From contig VXIS01000168.1 of the NCBI GenBank assembly GCA_008704415.1, positions 1-64,000 of the forward strand: a DNA stretch of 64,000 nucleotides, read 5' to 3'. Positions within the stretch are counted from its first letter, which is position 1. The number at the start of each line of letters is the position of its first letter. Both the position numbers and the translations under genes were made by a program. The notes beneath the pieces are model-generated. The model was given only the letters and a program-made list of their open reading frames with translations. It was not told where the DNA came from and did not search any database. Shown piece after piece: positions 32,225 through 42,684 of this stretch. This DNA comes from Sphaerosporella brunnea (taxonomy: Eukaryota; Ascomycota; Pezizomycetes; Pezizales; Pyronemataceae).

Positions 32225-35200
32225 ACAGGTCTGACACTGTCCTACAGGCCTGTTTGGAAATCGCGATCCGAAAAAAGACAGATGTGGATCTGATTCAGGA
32301 GCCCCCGTCTCGCCTAACATCTGATCAAGGGATTCGGATGTACGGCACAAGAAGGGCCATTCTAGCCCTCCGGATCGATTTCAAAGTGGTTTTCACTGTC
32401 CGTTCGGACCTGGTTACAGGTACAGTGTGGGGAGGCGGTCGCGTCAGGAGTTAGTTGAAAAGTAAGATAGATTCTAGGATGAGTCCCCCCGAGTCTATAT
32501 ATACATGATCCTCCGCCGAGCCTCCGCCGAGCCTCAACACTGAGTCACGTACCCGCACTCTACACTCCCACACACAGGGGATGTCATTGTGGCTGATGCA
32601 GTTACACCTTCCGGTGTGCAATGCCCAATCATCAATGTATATGACCAATTCCAATACAGCGCTTCCAGCGACTGCTTTTCAAGCAGACGTCCCAGCCGGT
32701 CTCAGGATTGGCAGCCATACTAAAAGCTCACAATGTCATCCTTGCTTAGGACTTCAACGCCTAGAGCCCCCTTTGGCACCACACCTGCGAAGTCAGTCGC
32801 AACAGTACCAGGCTCGAGTCGGTCATCGAACAACACCACCTGACAATCTGGAATGGCGACACTCTCTGGAATGACGACACTCCCACTTGTTCTCGAGGAG
32901 CCAAACCAGCCATTCTGCACCTCAAAATGTCATCTGTTGACCTTGTCATCAGTGGCTGGACTGCGGACGCACCTGTTCACAGTACCCGGTCCGACCATGT
33001 CTTGATAGCCTGGAGATGCTTGGGGGCACCGACATTGGGACCAGCGGGGAGATTACCGGCTGGGATATTGGGAACATGACAGAGGAACGGCTGCGAGACG
33101 CGGAGCGCACTTGGCGCCGTTATGCCGATGGCAGGCAGCCAGTTTGCCTGGACGCTGTCTCCAGCCCGCTGGATCATGAAGCTGTCTGGATCAGCAACAC
33201 GATGACCGACGTCTTACAAGAACATGCTAAGCCACTTTGGGTCTGCGCCCGCTCTAAACGCTGGTGGAATGCGGACATCGATCAGCTCAGGCACGTGCTG
33301 AGCTCGGTGAAACGGTCTTTCCGCAGGGGACAGGGCACCACCAAGCAGGCGGTCAAAAATGCACTGCGATCCCTCGGGGCAGCCATCCGCGGAGCCAAGC
33401 GTGAGCACTGGAACAGCTTCCTCCAGAACGCTGGATCTGAGGATACCTGGAAGGCACTATGGTACACGCAAGGTGGGGTGGAGGCTGCCGGCGGCACGCT
33501 TTTTCATCAACACGGAAACGCAGCAACAACCGGGACCCAAAAGAGTGCCATGATGGCCAAACAAGCCTTTCCGCCGCCCCCGCGGAGGACTGCGCAGAGT
33601 CAGAGCTTGACTAGCTCGAAAGGGACGTCATCGTTGAGGATGTGGAACTGGAACGGGCTTGCCATGCACAAGCTTCACGCTCACCGGCTGGTCCTGACAA
33701 GCTTGGCCCGTTGGTCGTCCGATTGGGGTGGAAGTGGTATCGGGAAGGATTTGCAGCACTAGTCTGTGCCTGCGTCTATCAGGGTCACCAACCTCGGCCC
33801 TGGCGCCATGCCATAGGTGTTGTTATCCCCAAACCCGGAAAGGTCGACTATTCCAAGCCCAGATCTCGCCGGGTGATCTGACTTCTGTGCTGTCTAGGGA
33901 AGGTTATTGAACGGGTGGTCACGGTGAGAATGACCAGAGCGGCCGAATCGGCTCCAGCCTGCATAATGGCCAATTTGGGAGTCGTAATGAGAGAGCCGCG
34001 GTGGACGCGGTGGCAGTCCTCATGGACCACGCGCAGACAGTGTGGCAAGAACAACGCATTGTCGGTGTCTTGCTCATGAACGTCAAAGGGGCCTTTGACC
34101 ATGTCTCGATGGCAGTGCTCATTCGCAGTCTAATGGGGCTGGGCGCCCGTACAGCCTGGTTCGCTGGACGAGCTCCTTCATGAACAACAGGTGGGTTCAG
34201 ATGAAGGTTGAAGGTCAACTTAGCAGCCCCCTAGCAATCAGGACCGGCCTTCCCCAGGGCTCGCCCATTTCGCCAATACTCTTTGCGATCTACCTGTCCG
34301 GCCTTTTTCCAGCTGAAACCACCGACGCTTTCGCCCTATCTTACGCGGATGACGTTCATTGGGTCGCTACCGGGGATACCGTTGCCGCCGTCACGGGAAC
34401 AATCAATGCCGGTGCGGCGGGCAGCTTGCGATGGGCCAAGGACAACGCCGTGGTCTTTGATGTCACCGAAACAGAAGCTCTGTTCTTAACTAGGAAGCGC
34501 AGGCTCCCCACCATCTCGCTGAAGCTGGCACGGTCCCATTCAATAAACATGCCACGCGGTGGCTCAGTGTCTTCTTGGACAGCCAGCTTTGCCTACTGCA
34601 CCACCACAATGTACGAATGTGCAAAGCCAAGGTAGCGGAAGCTAGAATCAGATAGCTATCTGGGAAGCTAGGCCTGGCATCAGATAACATCAGAGGCATT
34701 CAGTTGCAGCCGTCCAGGCATTTGCCTTATACGGCGCGGAGCTCTGGTACAACAGCTACCAAGCTGGTCTGAAGGGTCGAGCAGCCAACCTCCAAATGTT
34801 GCTCAATCGCCAGGCCAGGGCTGTTCTCGGCGGGCTACCGACATCCGCCTTGGCCCACTTATCAGTGAAGCCGGACTGGTTGACGCGACCACCCTGCTTG
34901 CCCACCGTCAACGACGTTGTGCTAGACGGCTAGCTGCAACGCCCTGGGGCAGCCCGGCTGGCGAGCGTGTCCGGTTGGCTCTCGCTTTGGACGACCCCCG
35001 CCACTACACCACCGATCACGACAACAACGCGTTTGATGTGCTTTGTTGCCGACAACTCTTTTGGGGAACCGACCCCCTCCTCACGACAAACCACACTTTC
35101 AGCCAAGCTGGCCGCTACTCTGACTGGTAAGACCCAGGGTAGTGGAGCCCACTATGATCTCCTGCGTTGTCCCTTGCGACAACGTCATCATCGAGTTAGA

Positions 35201-36185
35201 GACGGACGCTCTCCTATAGGCAACGATAAGACAGAAACCAACCATCAACGAAGTAACCATTTTTTCGGACGGGTCCAGATTGCACGATGGGAGCTGTGGA
35301 TACGCTGCAACCACCCAGAGCGACCCCCAACAAGGCCGCTGGGAGCAAATTCAAGCCTTCATCGGCAACAATAAGGAGGTGTAGGACACAGAGCTGTTTG
35401 GCATTGCGGCAGGCCTGGAGCTGCCCGCCACGCTGGCCGCAATTCGCAATAGCGCATCCCGATGTGTGCATCTCTTTACAGATGCTCAAGCTGCCCTCAA
35501 ACGCATCCAGGACGGTACGCCAGGGCCTGGACAGTGAATACTACCACTGATCGGACGCGCAGAGATTGCATTGGCGGCTTTAGGCGGGTCGACCGAGTAT
35601 CCCTGGGTACCCGGACACGCAAACGCACAGGGCAACGAACGGGCTGACCGGCTGGCCAAGGAGGCTGCATGGAAACACCTCAATCCCATCGCGGAGTACC
35701 TCATTTGCACCACCTCGCTTGCAGCCATTGACCGCCGGGTTACCAAGGAGAAGTCGCACGACAAGGAGGCATGGCTTTTTGAGCACGGCCTACCCAAGGG
35801 CTGCTACAGGCGCAGGAAAAAGAGCGACCCTGTTGCTTTCAGAACTGGGAAGACTCTCGCTTCTCGCTTCTTCAAGCTGCGCTTAGGCAAGGCCCCACCC
35901 GGGCCCTATCTGGATCGGACCGGCCCACGCACCGACAACACATGCTGGTGGTGTGGAAGTGGTGCCGCCCAAATCAGAGACCATCTGTTCAGGCTCTGCA
36001 ACAGATGGAAGGCAGAGCAGCAGGTTATGTGGAAGGAAGTGCTCGCTGCTACCAAGGGGGGAAAGCGCCGGCCAGCAACACCTACTTCAGCCGTGCTGGC
36101 CGACGATAGGTGCACGGAGGCGGTCCTGTCTTTCCTTAACACCACCAAAGTTGGAGCGTGGCGTGATCGAGGCATCATGAGTTGA
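32200..36185 (+). pseudogene. LINE ORF2: endonuclease, reverse transcriptase, RNase H
   Basis: Begins RCIQHNVNRSD and IRKKTDVDLIQEP (APE endonuclease start). Later endonuclease pieces run to an S-x-RSDHV box near 32990. The linker (33016-33600) leads to RT: AGPDKLGP, VVIPKPGK, LLMNVKGAFDHVS (about 34066-34104; the usual catalytic Asp of motif A is Asn), GLPQGSPISPILF (34237-34275) and SYADDV (34339-34356). RNase H shows FSDGSR (about 35264), a DTELFGI box (about 35390), LFTDAQAALK and WVPGHANAQGNERADRLAK (35598-35665). The C-terminus has CWWCGSGAAQIRDHLFRLC. At least five frame breaks separate these parts, so no active polyprotein is made. The last 200 codons (35571-36185) are intact. Confidence 0.85.
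32420..32577 (+). mobile_element. Solo-LTR-like insertion in the LINE endonuclease
   Basis: A 147-bp unit (32426-32572) starts TGTGGGGAG and ends CTCCCACA (short inverted ends), has a TCTATATATACAT box at about 32494 and a CT-rich second half. It is flanked by TACAG (32421-32425) and CACAG (32573-32577), a possible 5-bp target duplication with one mismatch. Removing it with one flank keeps the endonuclease frame open (DLVTGTGDVIVAD). The alternative is a GT-AG intron 32420-32577, whose removal also keeps frame. Length, TATA box and ends favour a miniature LTR. Confidence 0.5.
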
Positions 36186-36399
36186 GGCAGTGTGTCACGA
36201 TTTATCACGAATTCCCTTGCTGCATCTCTTCTGTCTCTTTTTCCTATGTCCTACTACATCTTCCTTTCCGACCTCGTTTCCTTAGAGGATCAGCAGGCCC
36301 CAGCCGTCGACTCTGCCGAAGGGGTAGCATAGCCTCCTCTCTCACATATGTCATGACCGCAAGCGGCCGAATACAATATGATTAAAACAAACAAATGGC

Positions 36400-36543
36400 G
36401 AAGATGGAGATAATTGGGTGGACACGGCCGTGTCGTTTTCGAACAGTTAGCAAACGTAATTCTGGCACGCGGCACCTCTATGGATCCACTTCAATTGCGT
36501 ATAATCTAACTTCGCCGTTGTCAGAAGGCGACACCCATGTGTA
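36400..36543. other. Spacer between LINE and TIR element
   Basis: Nothing recognised. Confidence 0.5.
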
Positions 36544-36671
36544 CCCTCCCTAGGGTTCAATAATTTGTAGTGTAAACAGCAGGACGTATATGGTGCCGTC
36601 TGTGGTGCCGTCTGTGGTGTGCCTAAAGTGACATCCACTCACTAAAGCGCTATAGGCGCGTCACCACAGTA

Positions 36672-36885
36672 TTCGTGTCCTTTATACTGCAAATTCGTGT
36701 GTTTCAAACTACAAGTTCGTGTCTTTCATACTACGCCGTTTGTGTCTTTCAAACCACGAGTTCGTGTCTTTTAAACGACGAGTTCGTGGCCTTTAAACTA
36801 CGAGTTCGTGCACAAATGCCACGATAAACACCACGATGCTAGTCACGATGGATGCCACGATAATTGCCACGATAAAAGCCCGTTA
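36672..36885. repeat. 22-bp tandem repeat and CCACGATAA cluster (left subterminal)
   Basis: Units such as TTCGTGTCTTTCAAACTACG start at 36672, 36694, 36716, 36739, 36761 and 36783, period 22 bp (one unit 23). From 36805 the pattern changes to spaced GCCACGATAA / CACGATG motifs (five within 80 bp). The repeats lie 120 bp inside the left terminus of the TIR element. Confidence 0.85.
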
Positions 36886-37184
36886 ATTGTTCAATATGGA
36901 CTATCTACTGGATAAAGACAAGCCCCACTACATTTGACACGACGCCTCCCACCACAGTCCGTGCACCAAACGTCACCATCATCAACCACCACAAATACCA
37001 CCGCGTTTTACAACATAGCCGGACTTCCTTGTAAGGAGATAGTGAAGGGATTGAGACAATACGGGGAGGTTTATTTCGGTTGTAGAAGTCCTGGGTCTGG
37101 CAAAAGTTAGCTAAGTTCAGCAAAAGCATAAGTGGAAACTGAAGGGGGCAGCAGCGGGAATGGGGTAGCGGGAGCGGCTGTATT

Positions 37185-37987
37185 CAAGGCTGTCAATAGT
37201 CCGGCCGCCCGCCAGGTCAAACCGGGCCCCACGGAGTGTGTCAGGTCGGGCCGGTGATCTGGCAAGCCCAACCGGTTCGGGCTGGCATAAGAAAAACCTG
37301 GATATCTGATAGGTGCCGGCCGGTGCCCGGTATCCTGAATGAAGGTCCGGTCGGTCATTGTGCCGAACGCGGGGCCACTAAAAGCGATAATCATTCGGTT
37401 TTGGCTGCAGCTAAAGCGTCGACCGCAATTAAAAGACTAGTCGATCCACCCCAAAAACAGCAACTCGGACGAGAGTCAGAATAAAACAGAGCGGACCTGC
37501 TGACCGTTTGCCCACACATCACGCGCTTGAACCCAAACACTGAGAGCAGGAATGAAACGGAGCGGAACTGCGGACGTTTGGCTCACAAAACACGCCGTTG
37601 AACCCAAACACAGCAGCTCAGACGAGATTTGGGATACGGCGGAGCGGAAATGCTGATCTGGTATATGACGTGGGTTTTCAAATTCATCAGGTTGAGCGTA
37701 TGCTGAGTCACTTGGAACAGCGGGCGGCGGAGGGGTAGCTGGAGGTCCTTCAGGTTGTTGAATCTGTATCTCGAGTTCATGTTTCTTTCCTTGATGTATG
37801 TGCAAGCCAAAAACTACAGATGGCTGGCGGGCCGTCGGGTACTTCTGAGCCTGGCAGGTGCCCGTAGGCCCCTGGGCCTTGATCCAACAAGCCTGGTCCA
37901 AACAGGCCGTGATTTCAAAAGCCCGTTTCAATCAGTCTGGTTCAGGCCGCGCTCAACGCCGAACTGGCCGGACTTTTGACAGCCCTG
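37185..37987. mobile_element. hAT-like MITE, copy 3, with perfect target duplication
   Basis: Left end CAAGGCTGTCAATAGTCCGG, right end CCGGACTTTTGACAGCCCTG; interior shared with copies 1 and 2 (GTTCGGGCTGG, GGATATCTGATAGGTGCCGG, GGCCACTAAAAGCGATAA, GTACTTCTGAGCCTGG). It is flanked by GCTGTATT at 37177-37184 and again at 37988-37995, an exact 8-bp target site duplication typical of hAT elements. It is inserted in the TIR element 36548-38590 and is therefore younger than it. The interior has no transposase. Confidence 0.9.
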
Positions 37988-38344
37988 GCTGTATTCCGCT
38001 GCCTGTTACCTCCAGCGAACTCTAGAAGCAGCACGGAGTTAGCGGAATTGACTGTTCTGCTGCGCGTGGAAACTCACCCGTATGCAGGACGGTCGTCTCG
38101 TTCAAACTGTAATCATTGGTGAAGCCGACCACCGGGAGAGGCACACACAGTCATTGCGATGAGCACAGAGAGGTGCAGTCGAAAGTAAGTGAATGGCAAC
38201 GGGAACAAGCAGGCAAAGAAAGGGTGGAGCACGAAGCAAGCAGATTGATGGCTGATGAACGATGATTGGTGATGCAGGATGAGGCAAAGAAAGGGAGGAG
38301 AAGCGGAAGGGCGGAAATCTACTTGATTCGCTGTGCCGTTTATT

Positions 38345-38582
38345 GGGACGTTGTGAGCACGCACTGCTGTGTGGTGTCTTTGGCACGACTTTGTCGTGAC
38401 CCCTCTTTTCATCGTGGCTTTGACACTCCGCGTGGTGTATTTGGCACGACACTTTTTCTATGCCACGACGATAAGAGGTTTTGTAGTTTAAACGGCACGA
38501 CTTTGACACCGCGGTGTGACATTTAAACTACGTAACACGCTTTTGTGGTGCCCTTTAAACCACACCACACCAAAATCTTGTA
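38345..38582. repeat. Right subterminal CACGAC/GTCGTG cluster
   Basis: Repeated GGCACGAC, TTTAAACTACGT/GTAGTTTAAAC and GTGGTG motifs, many as inverted pairs (TTTGGCACGACTTTGTCGTG). They mirror the TTCGTG...TTTAAACTACGAG motifs of the left array on the opposite strand, consistent with paired subterminal regions of one element. Confidence 0.6.
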
Positions 38583-38599
38583 CCCTAGGGCCCTGCTAT

Positions 38600-39429
38600 C
38601 ACTGTCGCTCCCGTTGCACGGTGAGATGCCGCTAGTTGAACCGAGACGTGCGGTAGCCGGGACAGCTGGTAGTCATTGCCAGAGGCGTGACTCATACTGG
38701 CCCCCGCTGTGCTCGTCAAAGTCAAATCATAAGATAGCGAGGTTTTGGTAGGTTTTCATGGCGGGGGGGGGGGGGCCACTTGCTAGATTTGACCTTAGAA
38801 TTGGTCGCAGCGGCTGTATCCACTTGCGGGAGAAGGGAGCAGTTGCGATATGCTTGTTGTAGATCTTGATGTATCAATGAGGAATTCAAACAGTCCTGTA
38901 TGTCGATAAACACCTCAGGCATTTGGCGCACGCCGCCAAACGCCTCCTCTTCATCCCCTTGACGTTGCAGAGTTGTTAGGGCTGCAAATTTCAGTGGTCA
39001 GATCGTTCCTCGAAAGTGGTAGGGTTGAAGACAGGCATTACTTTGATCACATTACTGGCAATGCCAGCCTGCTTTTGCTAGTTGGCAACATCATGACGGG
39101 CCCCGAAACGACCATGCAGTCTTGCGCGGTAGTTGTCAATGCGGCCAATTGTTGGAATGTACGTACTGTCTGCATGTAAGTGCTGGTTAGCGAGGCCGCC
39201 TGCTTTTGATATTAAGAACGCACACACCTAAACAACACCACCGTCCTCTGGGATGCAACACGAAGACCGCCAGTCAAACACGTCCAAACATGTTAGTCCC
39301 CTAGATCAGCGCAGACAAAGCAATCATGTGGGGTGAAAATTGGATTTTTTTTTGATTTTCCTGGAGTCTTTGATACTCAGAGGTGTTGGGAAATGTTGTC
39401 GTTAGACATTTACAAAGTGCAAAGATCAT
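38600..39429. other. No supported gene; poly-G tract
   Basis: A 13-base G run lies at 38763-38775. Short frames only; nothing else recognised. Confidence 0.5.
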
Positions 39430-39650
39430 TAGGGAAGTTCAGACAGGCGGGTTTTTGCCGCGTTGTATCTGATACCACCTATCCGCACTGGGGACGGACA
39501 TGCCCCACCAAAAAAAGAAAAAATCTCTATAGAAGTTTCGATCAACACTTTTCCTGTGGGGTTCAGACCAAAACCAGGTTTTTCACGGGTGTTTTGCGTC
39601 GAAACCATACTACCAAAACTCGGCAAAACCCTCCTGTCTGAACTTCCCTA
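39430..39650. mobile_element. 221-bp MITE flanked by TA
   Basis: Left GGGAAGTTCAGACAGGCGGG followed by TTTTTGCCGCGTT is inverted at the right end (AACTCGGCAAAACCCTCCTG, then TCTGAACTTCCC); the inverted repeats extend about 33 bp with three differences. TA dinucleotides lie at both edges (39430-39431 and 39649-39650), the signature of Tc1/mariner insertion. The interior is A-rich with no coding capacity. Single copy in this window. Confidence 0.85.
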
Positions 39651-40490
39651 TTCAGCGTAATCATAACTTCTTTACAAGCTGTGCCAAAAAGTCCATTTGA
39701 CTTGCAATTGATAGTTTTTGGCCGTTGAAGAGAACCCACAGCATTCAGTGACTCAAGCTTTGCTGGCAGCCATTGCCGCTGCATCATCTCTGGCCGCAAC
39801 GTCCCTACACACTCTCAATCATGGAACTCCACCCTCCATCAGACGTTCACTCTACCCAGGCGCTGGCGAAATTCTCGATGTCCTCACCCAACAGGGAAGT
39901 GCTTGCCTGACCCGGGCTGATAATCGACCCATGTAACGGAGCGGGAATGGTGGAAATTGGGATGTCGCTACTCCAGAGCAGAGCGAGGGATGGGGGGTGA
40001 CCGTGATGGTGCAAAGAAGAGAGAAGGGGGCGTGGGGTTTGGCGGACTGGCGCTCGATGTTATCATGCCGCTCCCGTTGATTACGGACAGTGATCGCATA
40101 TCGGGTTTTACGAAGCGCGAAGGTTTGTAGCTTGGCTAATAGAACGGAAGAAGGAGCTTTTGAGCCGCGATGGTGCGAGATTCATCAAGCCGTGTCTCTC
40201 CTTTAGATGCTGCCCATGGCCGGGCAGCTTTTCGGGTCACAAGCGGAAGCACAGGCCATGAGTTTAGTTAGATATGTGCAACTTGATATGTACATCTGCG
40301 CTGATTACAACCTGACATTGAACAAACCTTGAACTCGAACCAACAGTCTTCTTGACCGGTACTCAATCAAACACACGAGCTCAGTTCGAGATGAAACTTA
40401 TCTCGAGTGTCCATTTAACCCATTCCTAGCCCCTCCATCCAGTTTCTTCCCATCTCCAACCAAACCAAATCACACACACACAAGCACACA
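39651..40490. promoter_or_regulatory. Upstream region and leader of the repeat-protein gene
   Basis: The last 80 bases before the ATG (40425-40490) are pyrimidine- then CA-rich (CCCCTCCATCC, CCAACCAAACC, ACACACACAC, AGCACACA) without ATG, typical of a fungal 5' UTR. No clear TATA box. Further upstream nothing is recognised. Confidence 0.5.
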
Positions 40491-40979
40491 ATGAGCGATC
40501 CCACTCGAAAAGCCTACGCACCGCCAACCACGCCCTTTGTCCACCTCGACGGCTCAGTGGAGATGATCGAACTCCCGCCCCGGCCGCCATCCCGCTCCCA
40601 CGGACCGCCGATGCGGCCACCCACGCCGTACCCGGAGGACGACGAAGCTGAGATGCGCTGTGTCCACGCCGACGGCACAGTGGACGTGATCCAAGTCCCG
40701 CCCCCGCCGCCATCCCGCTTCCCCGAAGCGCCGATGCGGCCAGCCCCGCCGTACCCGCTGGAAGCCGAAGGTGAGATGCGCTGTGTCCACCCCGACGGAA
40801 CAGTGGACATTATCAAACTCCCGCAACCGCCGCCATCCCGCTTCCCCGCACCGCCGATTCGGCGATTGACGCCGTACCCGGAGGACGACGAGGCTGAGAT
40901 CCAGATCCTCGATGTAGTTCCGCCGGCACCTAGCTCAGGTTCTGGGGGAAGTGCTGGCAGGCAGCAGCAGCAGCCGTAG
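40491..40979 (+). CDS. Proline-rich protein with three 41-residue repeats
   Basis: ATG 40491 follows a clean CA-rich leader; the frame is uninterrupted for 162 codons to TAG 40977-40979. It has a short N-terminus (MSDPTRKAYAPPTTPF), then three repeats starting at 40548, 40671 and 40794 (exactly 123 bp apart) and a Gly/Ser/Gln tail ending QQQQP. Each repeat has the pattern DG(S/T)V-(E/D)-x-I-x-(L/V)-P, a PP-PPSR tract, a PPMRP-type segment, PYP and an acidic DDEAEMRC-like end. No signal peptide, membrane segment or known domain is visible; a disordered cytoplasmic or nuclear protein is likely, function unknown. Repeats differ mostly at synonymous or conservative sites, which suggests selection on the protein. 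It is the most convincing intact protein gene in the window. Confidence 0.75.
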   Translation: MSDPTRKAYAPPTTPFVHLDGSVEMIELPPRPPSRSHGPPMRPPTPYPEDDEAEMRCVHADGTVDVIQVPPPPPSRFPEAPMRPAPPYPLEAEGEMRCVHPDGTVDIIKLPQPPPSRFPAPPIRRLTPYPEDDEAEIQILDVVPPAPSSGSGGSAGRQQQQP

Positions 40980-40982
40980 GTA

Positions 40983-42684
40983 CAGCATGTGTAGGTCGAC
41001 GAAGCTGAGGATCAGCGTTTGCAGGGCTCGGATGGTGCATCTGGTGGGTCCGTTCAGAGTCTGAATCTGGGCGGTCCCCGAATGGGTCTCGTGGTTCCCG
41101 GCAACCGTTCAAGGCGCAGCTAGTCGATGATCTGCGTTGATGGCGCCGGCTGTGGGAGAGTGTGCGTGATGAATTGTTAGTCGTGAATAGATTTAATTAC
41201 AATGCGTTTGCTCTCTGAATGGTTTATATATGCATAGTTGTATTCAGCGGCCGGTGATCAACCGGCGCCTTGGGCCGTTTCTATTTGCCTTTTCGAGCCT
41301 TTGAAAACCTGTCACCTCTACATGGTTTAGCAAACCTATGGGTGCACGCCTGCTTCCATTGCATCTTTGCCTGTATTGATATACCGGCGACACGTTTACA
41401 TTAAACAATACCTGCAATGGCTGTCTGCCCTACACTTCTAAGGCGGGGTTGCTGGCTCTGCCCTGAGGTGGACCAACGCAGGAATGCTTGACAAGCACAT
41501 TCAAATTCGGACAAAGTGAGCAACCGCAATTATTTCTACGTCCTGCAAGTAACCAATGGAATTGAAAATGAGCAGCACAGGTTACCGTTTTGAACGCTTA
41601 CTCTCGAAGGGATAACAATTATGGACGGAAGCCACCTTGAGCGCGTTGGCTTGAGCCTGCCAGCAAGGCATACATTAACGCAGAAATTCAATTAACGTCG
41701 TGAGGTGGGCAGAATCCTGATGTGGGTCACAATTTCAACTTCCGCTCGAGCCTCCGGGAGGCCTCGTCCGCAGAATCAGGTGATCGATCTGGTGCTCTAC
41801 AAACTTGAGGAGTCCCCGGAGGGGGAGCGGGTGGGGTGAGGTCCAGATTGGGGGTATAACCCCAAAGCCACGCGCAATCCCTAGTTTTTAAGCTACTACT
41901 CGTCTTGCGGAGTTAGTATGTACCATTGCTACTTTCGAGGCTTCATCGGTGGTTCCTCGACGCTGAACACCGCGACGTAACATTGTCGTGCCGTGCTTGG
42001 AGGACTACCGAAGTCTATTAGGCAAACGGAGTGATAGTCGTGTCAAGTTAAACTCGAGCCAGTTCGTGCACTACCATTGGGATCATCGTTGAGTACAGAG
42101 TATCGAGTCACTCTTCAGGATCATCGAGGAAGAAACAGCATGCCTCTTAGTTGCTGCAAGTGAAATATATAACGCAGGCTATGTTGAATATCCTCTCTCC
42201 CGGCACTACATGTGGCTGACAACATTCGATCGGTTTGGCTCGGTGTTCAGCAGCCTCCATCGCAGCACCTAACGGCACAATGACTAACATACCTAAATGT
42301 CACCGAGAGTATGATAGCCAATAACGCAAGGCAGATATGCTGGCGTCTTCGCTGGCCGAAGGTGCAATCATAGATATTGGTCATCGTATTAGATAGCTGC
42401 TTGCGAATCGTCACTGACGTTGAAGATCCCTCGCCCACATTTGATAGGATATTCTCTAGAATGTAGCCGTGCGTGGGCCGCCAATAACGATTACGGGGGC
42501 AGTGACGGTGGTGTTGTGTGCAGTAATAGATAATCACTGACAATGTCAGTCCGCGAAGTGGCATTGCTTGAAGAAGACGTGTATACTGTGCTATTACTCA
42601 CTAGGGTTTCGCACCAGATAGAACGCCAGCCGGTGGCAACACGGCGACTGCGTTGTCTCCCCGCCCTCTGATGGCAGCTGGACA
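40983..42684. other. No supported gene
   Basis: Contains the 3' flank of the repeat-protein gene (AT-rich AATAGATTTAATTACAA at 41186-41202 could hold its polyadenylation signal) and otherwise no recognisable frame or repeat. GC-rich purine stretch at 41810-41850. Confidence 0.5.

Larger units (their letters stand above)
31415..36396 (+). mobile_element. Near full-length Tad-type LINE retrotransposon, inactive
   Basis: Order: CTATATAG box (31418-31425) and pyrimidine-rich leader, truncated ORF1 with zinc knuckles, overlapping ORF2 (endonuclease, RT, RNase H, C-terminal CCHC), 3' UTR and terminal AAAACAAACAAA. The 5' leader recurs at 16250-16545 (minus) and the 3' end at 1001-1052. Tad LINEs insert by target-primed reverse transcription and end in short A-rich repeats. 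This copy has ORF1 shortened, ORF2 broken by several frameshifts and stops, and a 150-bp insertion in the endonuclease. No flanking target duplication was established. Confidence 0.85.
36548..38590. mobile_element. Non-autonomous terminal-inverted-repeat DNA element
   Basis: Left end CCCTAGGGTTCAATAATTTG (36548-36567) and right end, read inverted, CCCTAGGGTACAAGATTTTG (38590-38571) form an imperfect terminal inverted repeat, both running on into GTGT/GTGGTGT motifs. Directly outside on both sides is CCCT (36544-36547, 38591-38594), a possible 4-bp target duplication. Just inside are clusters of TTCGTG/CACGA and TTTAAACTAC motifs, denser and regular on the left, inverted and diverged on the right, as in subterminal transposase-binding arrays. 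No transposase frame is recognisable inside; a hAT-like MITE sits in the middle. Superfamily not assigned. Confidence 0.6.

Noticed and set aside
36672..36885. CRISPR-like array
   Set aside because: The 22-bp units are contiguous without unique spacers; this is a tandem repeat in a eukaryotic transposon.
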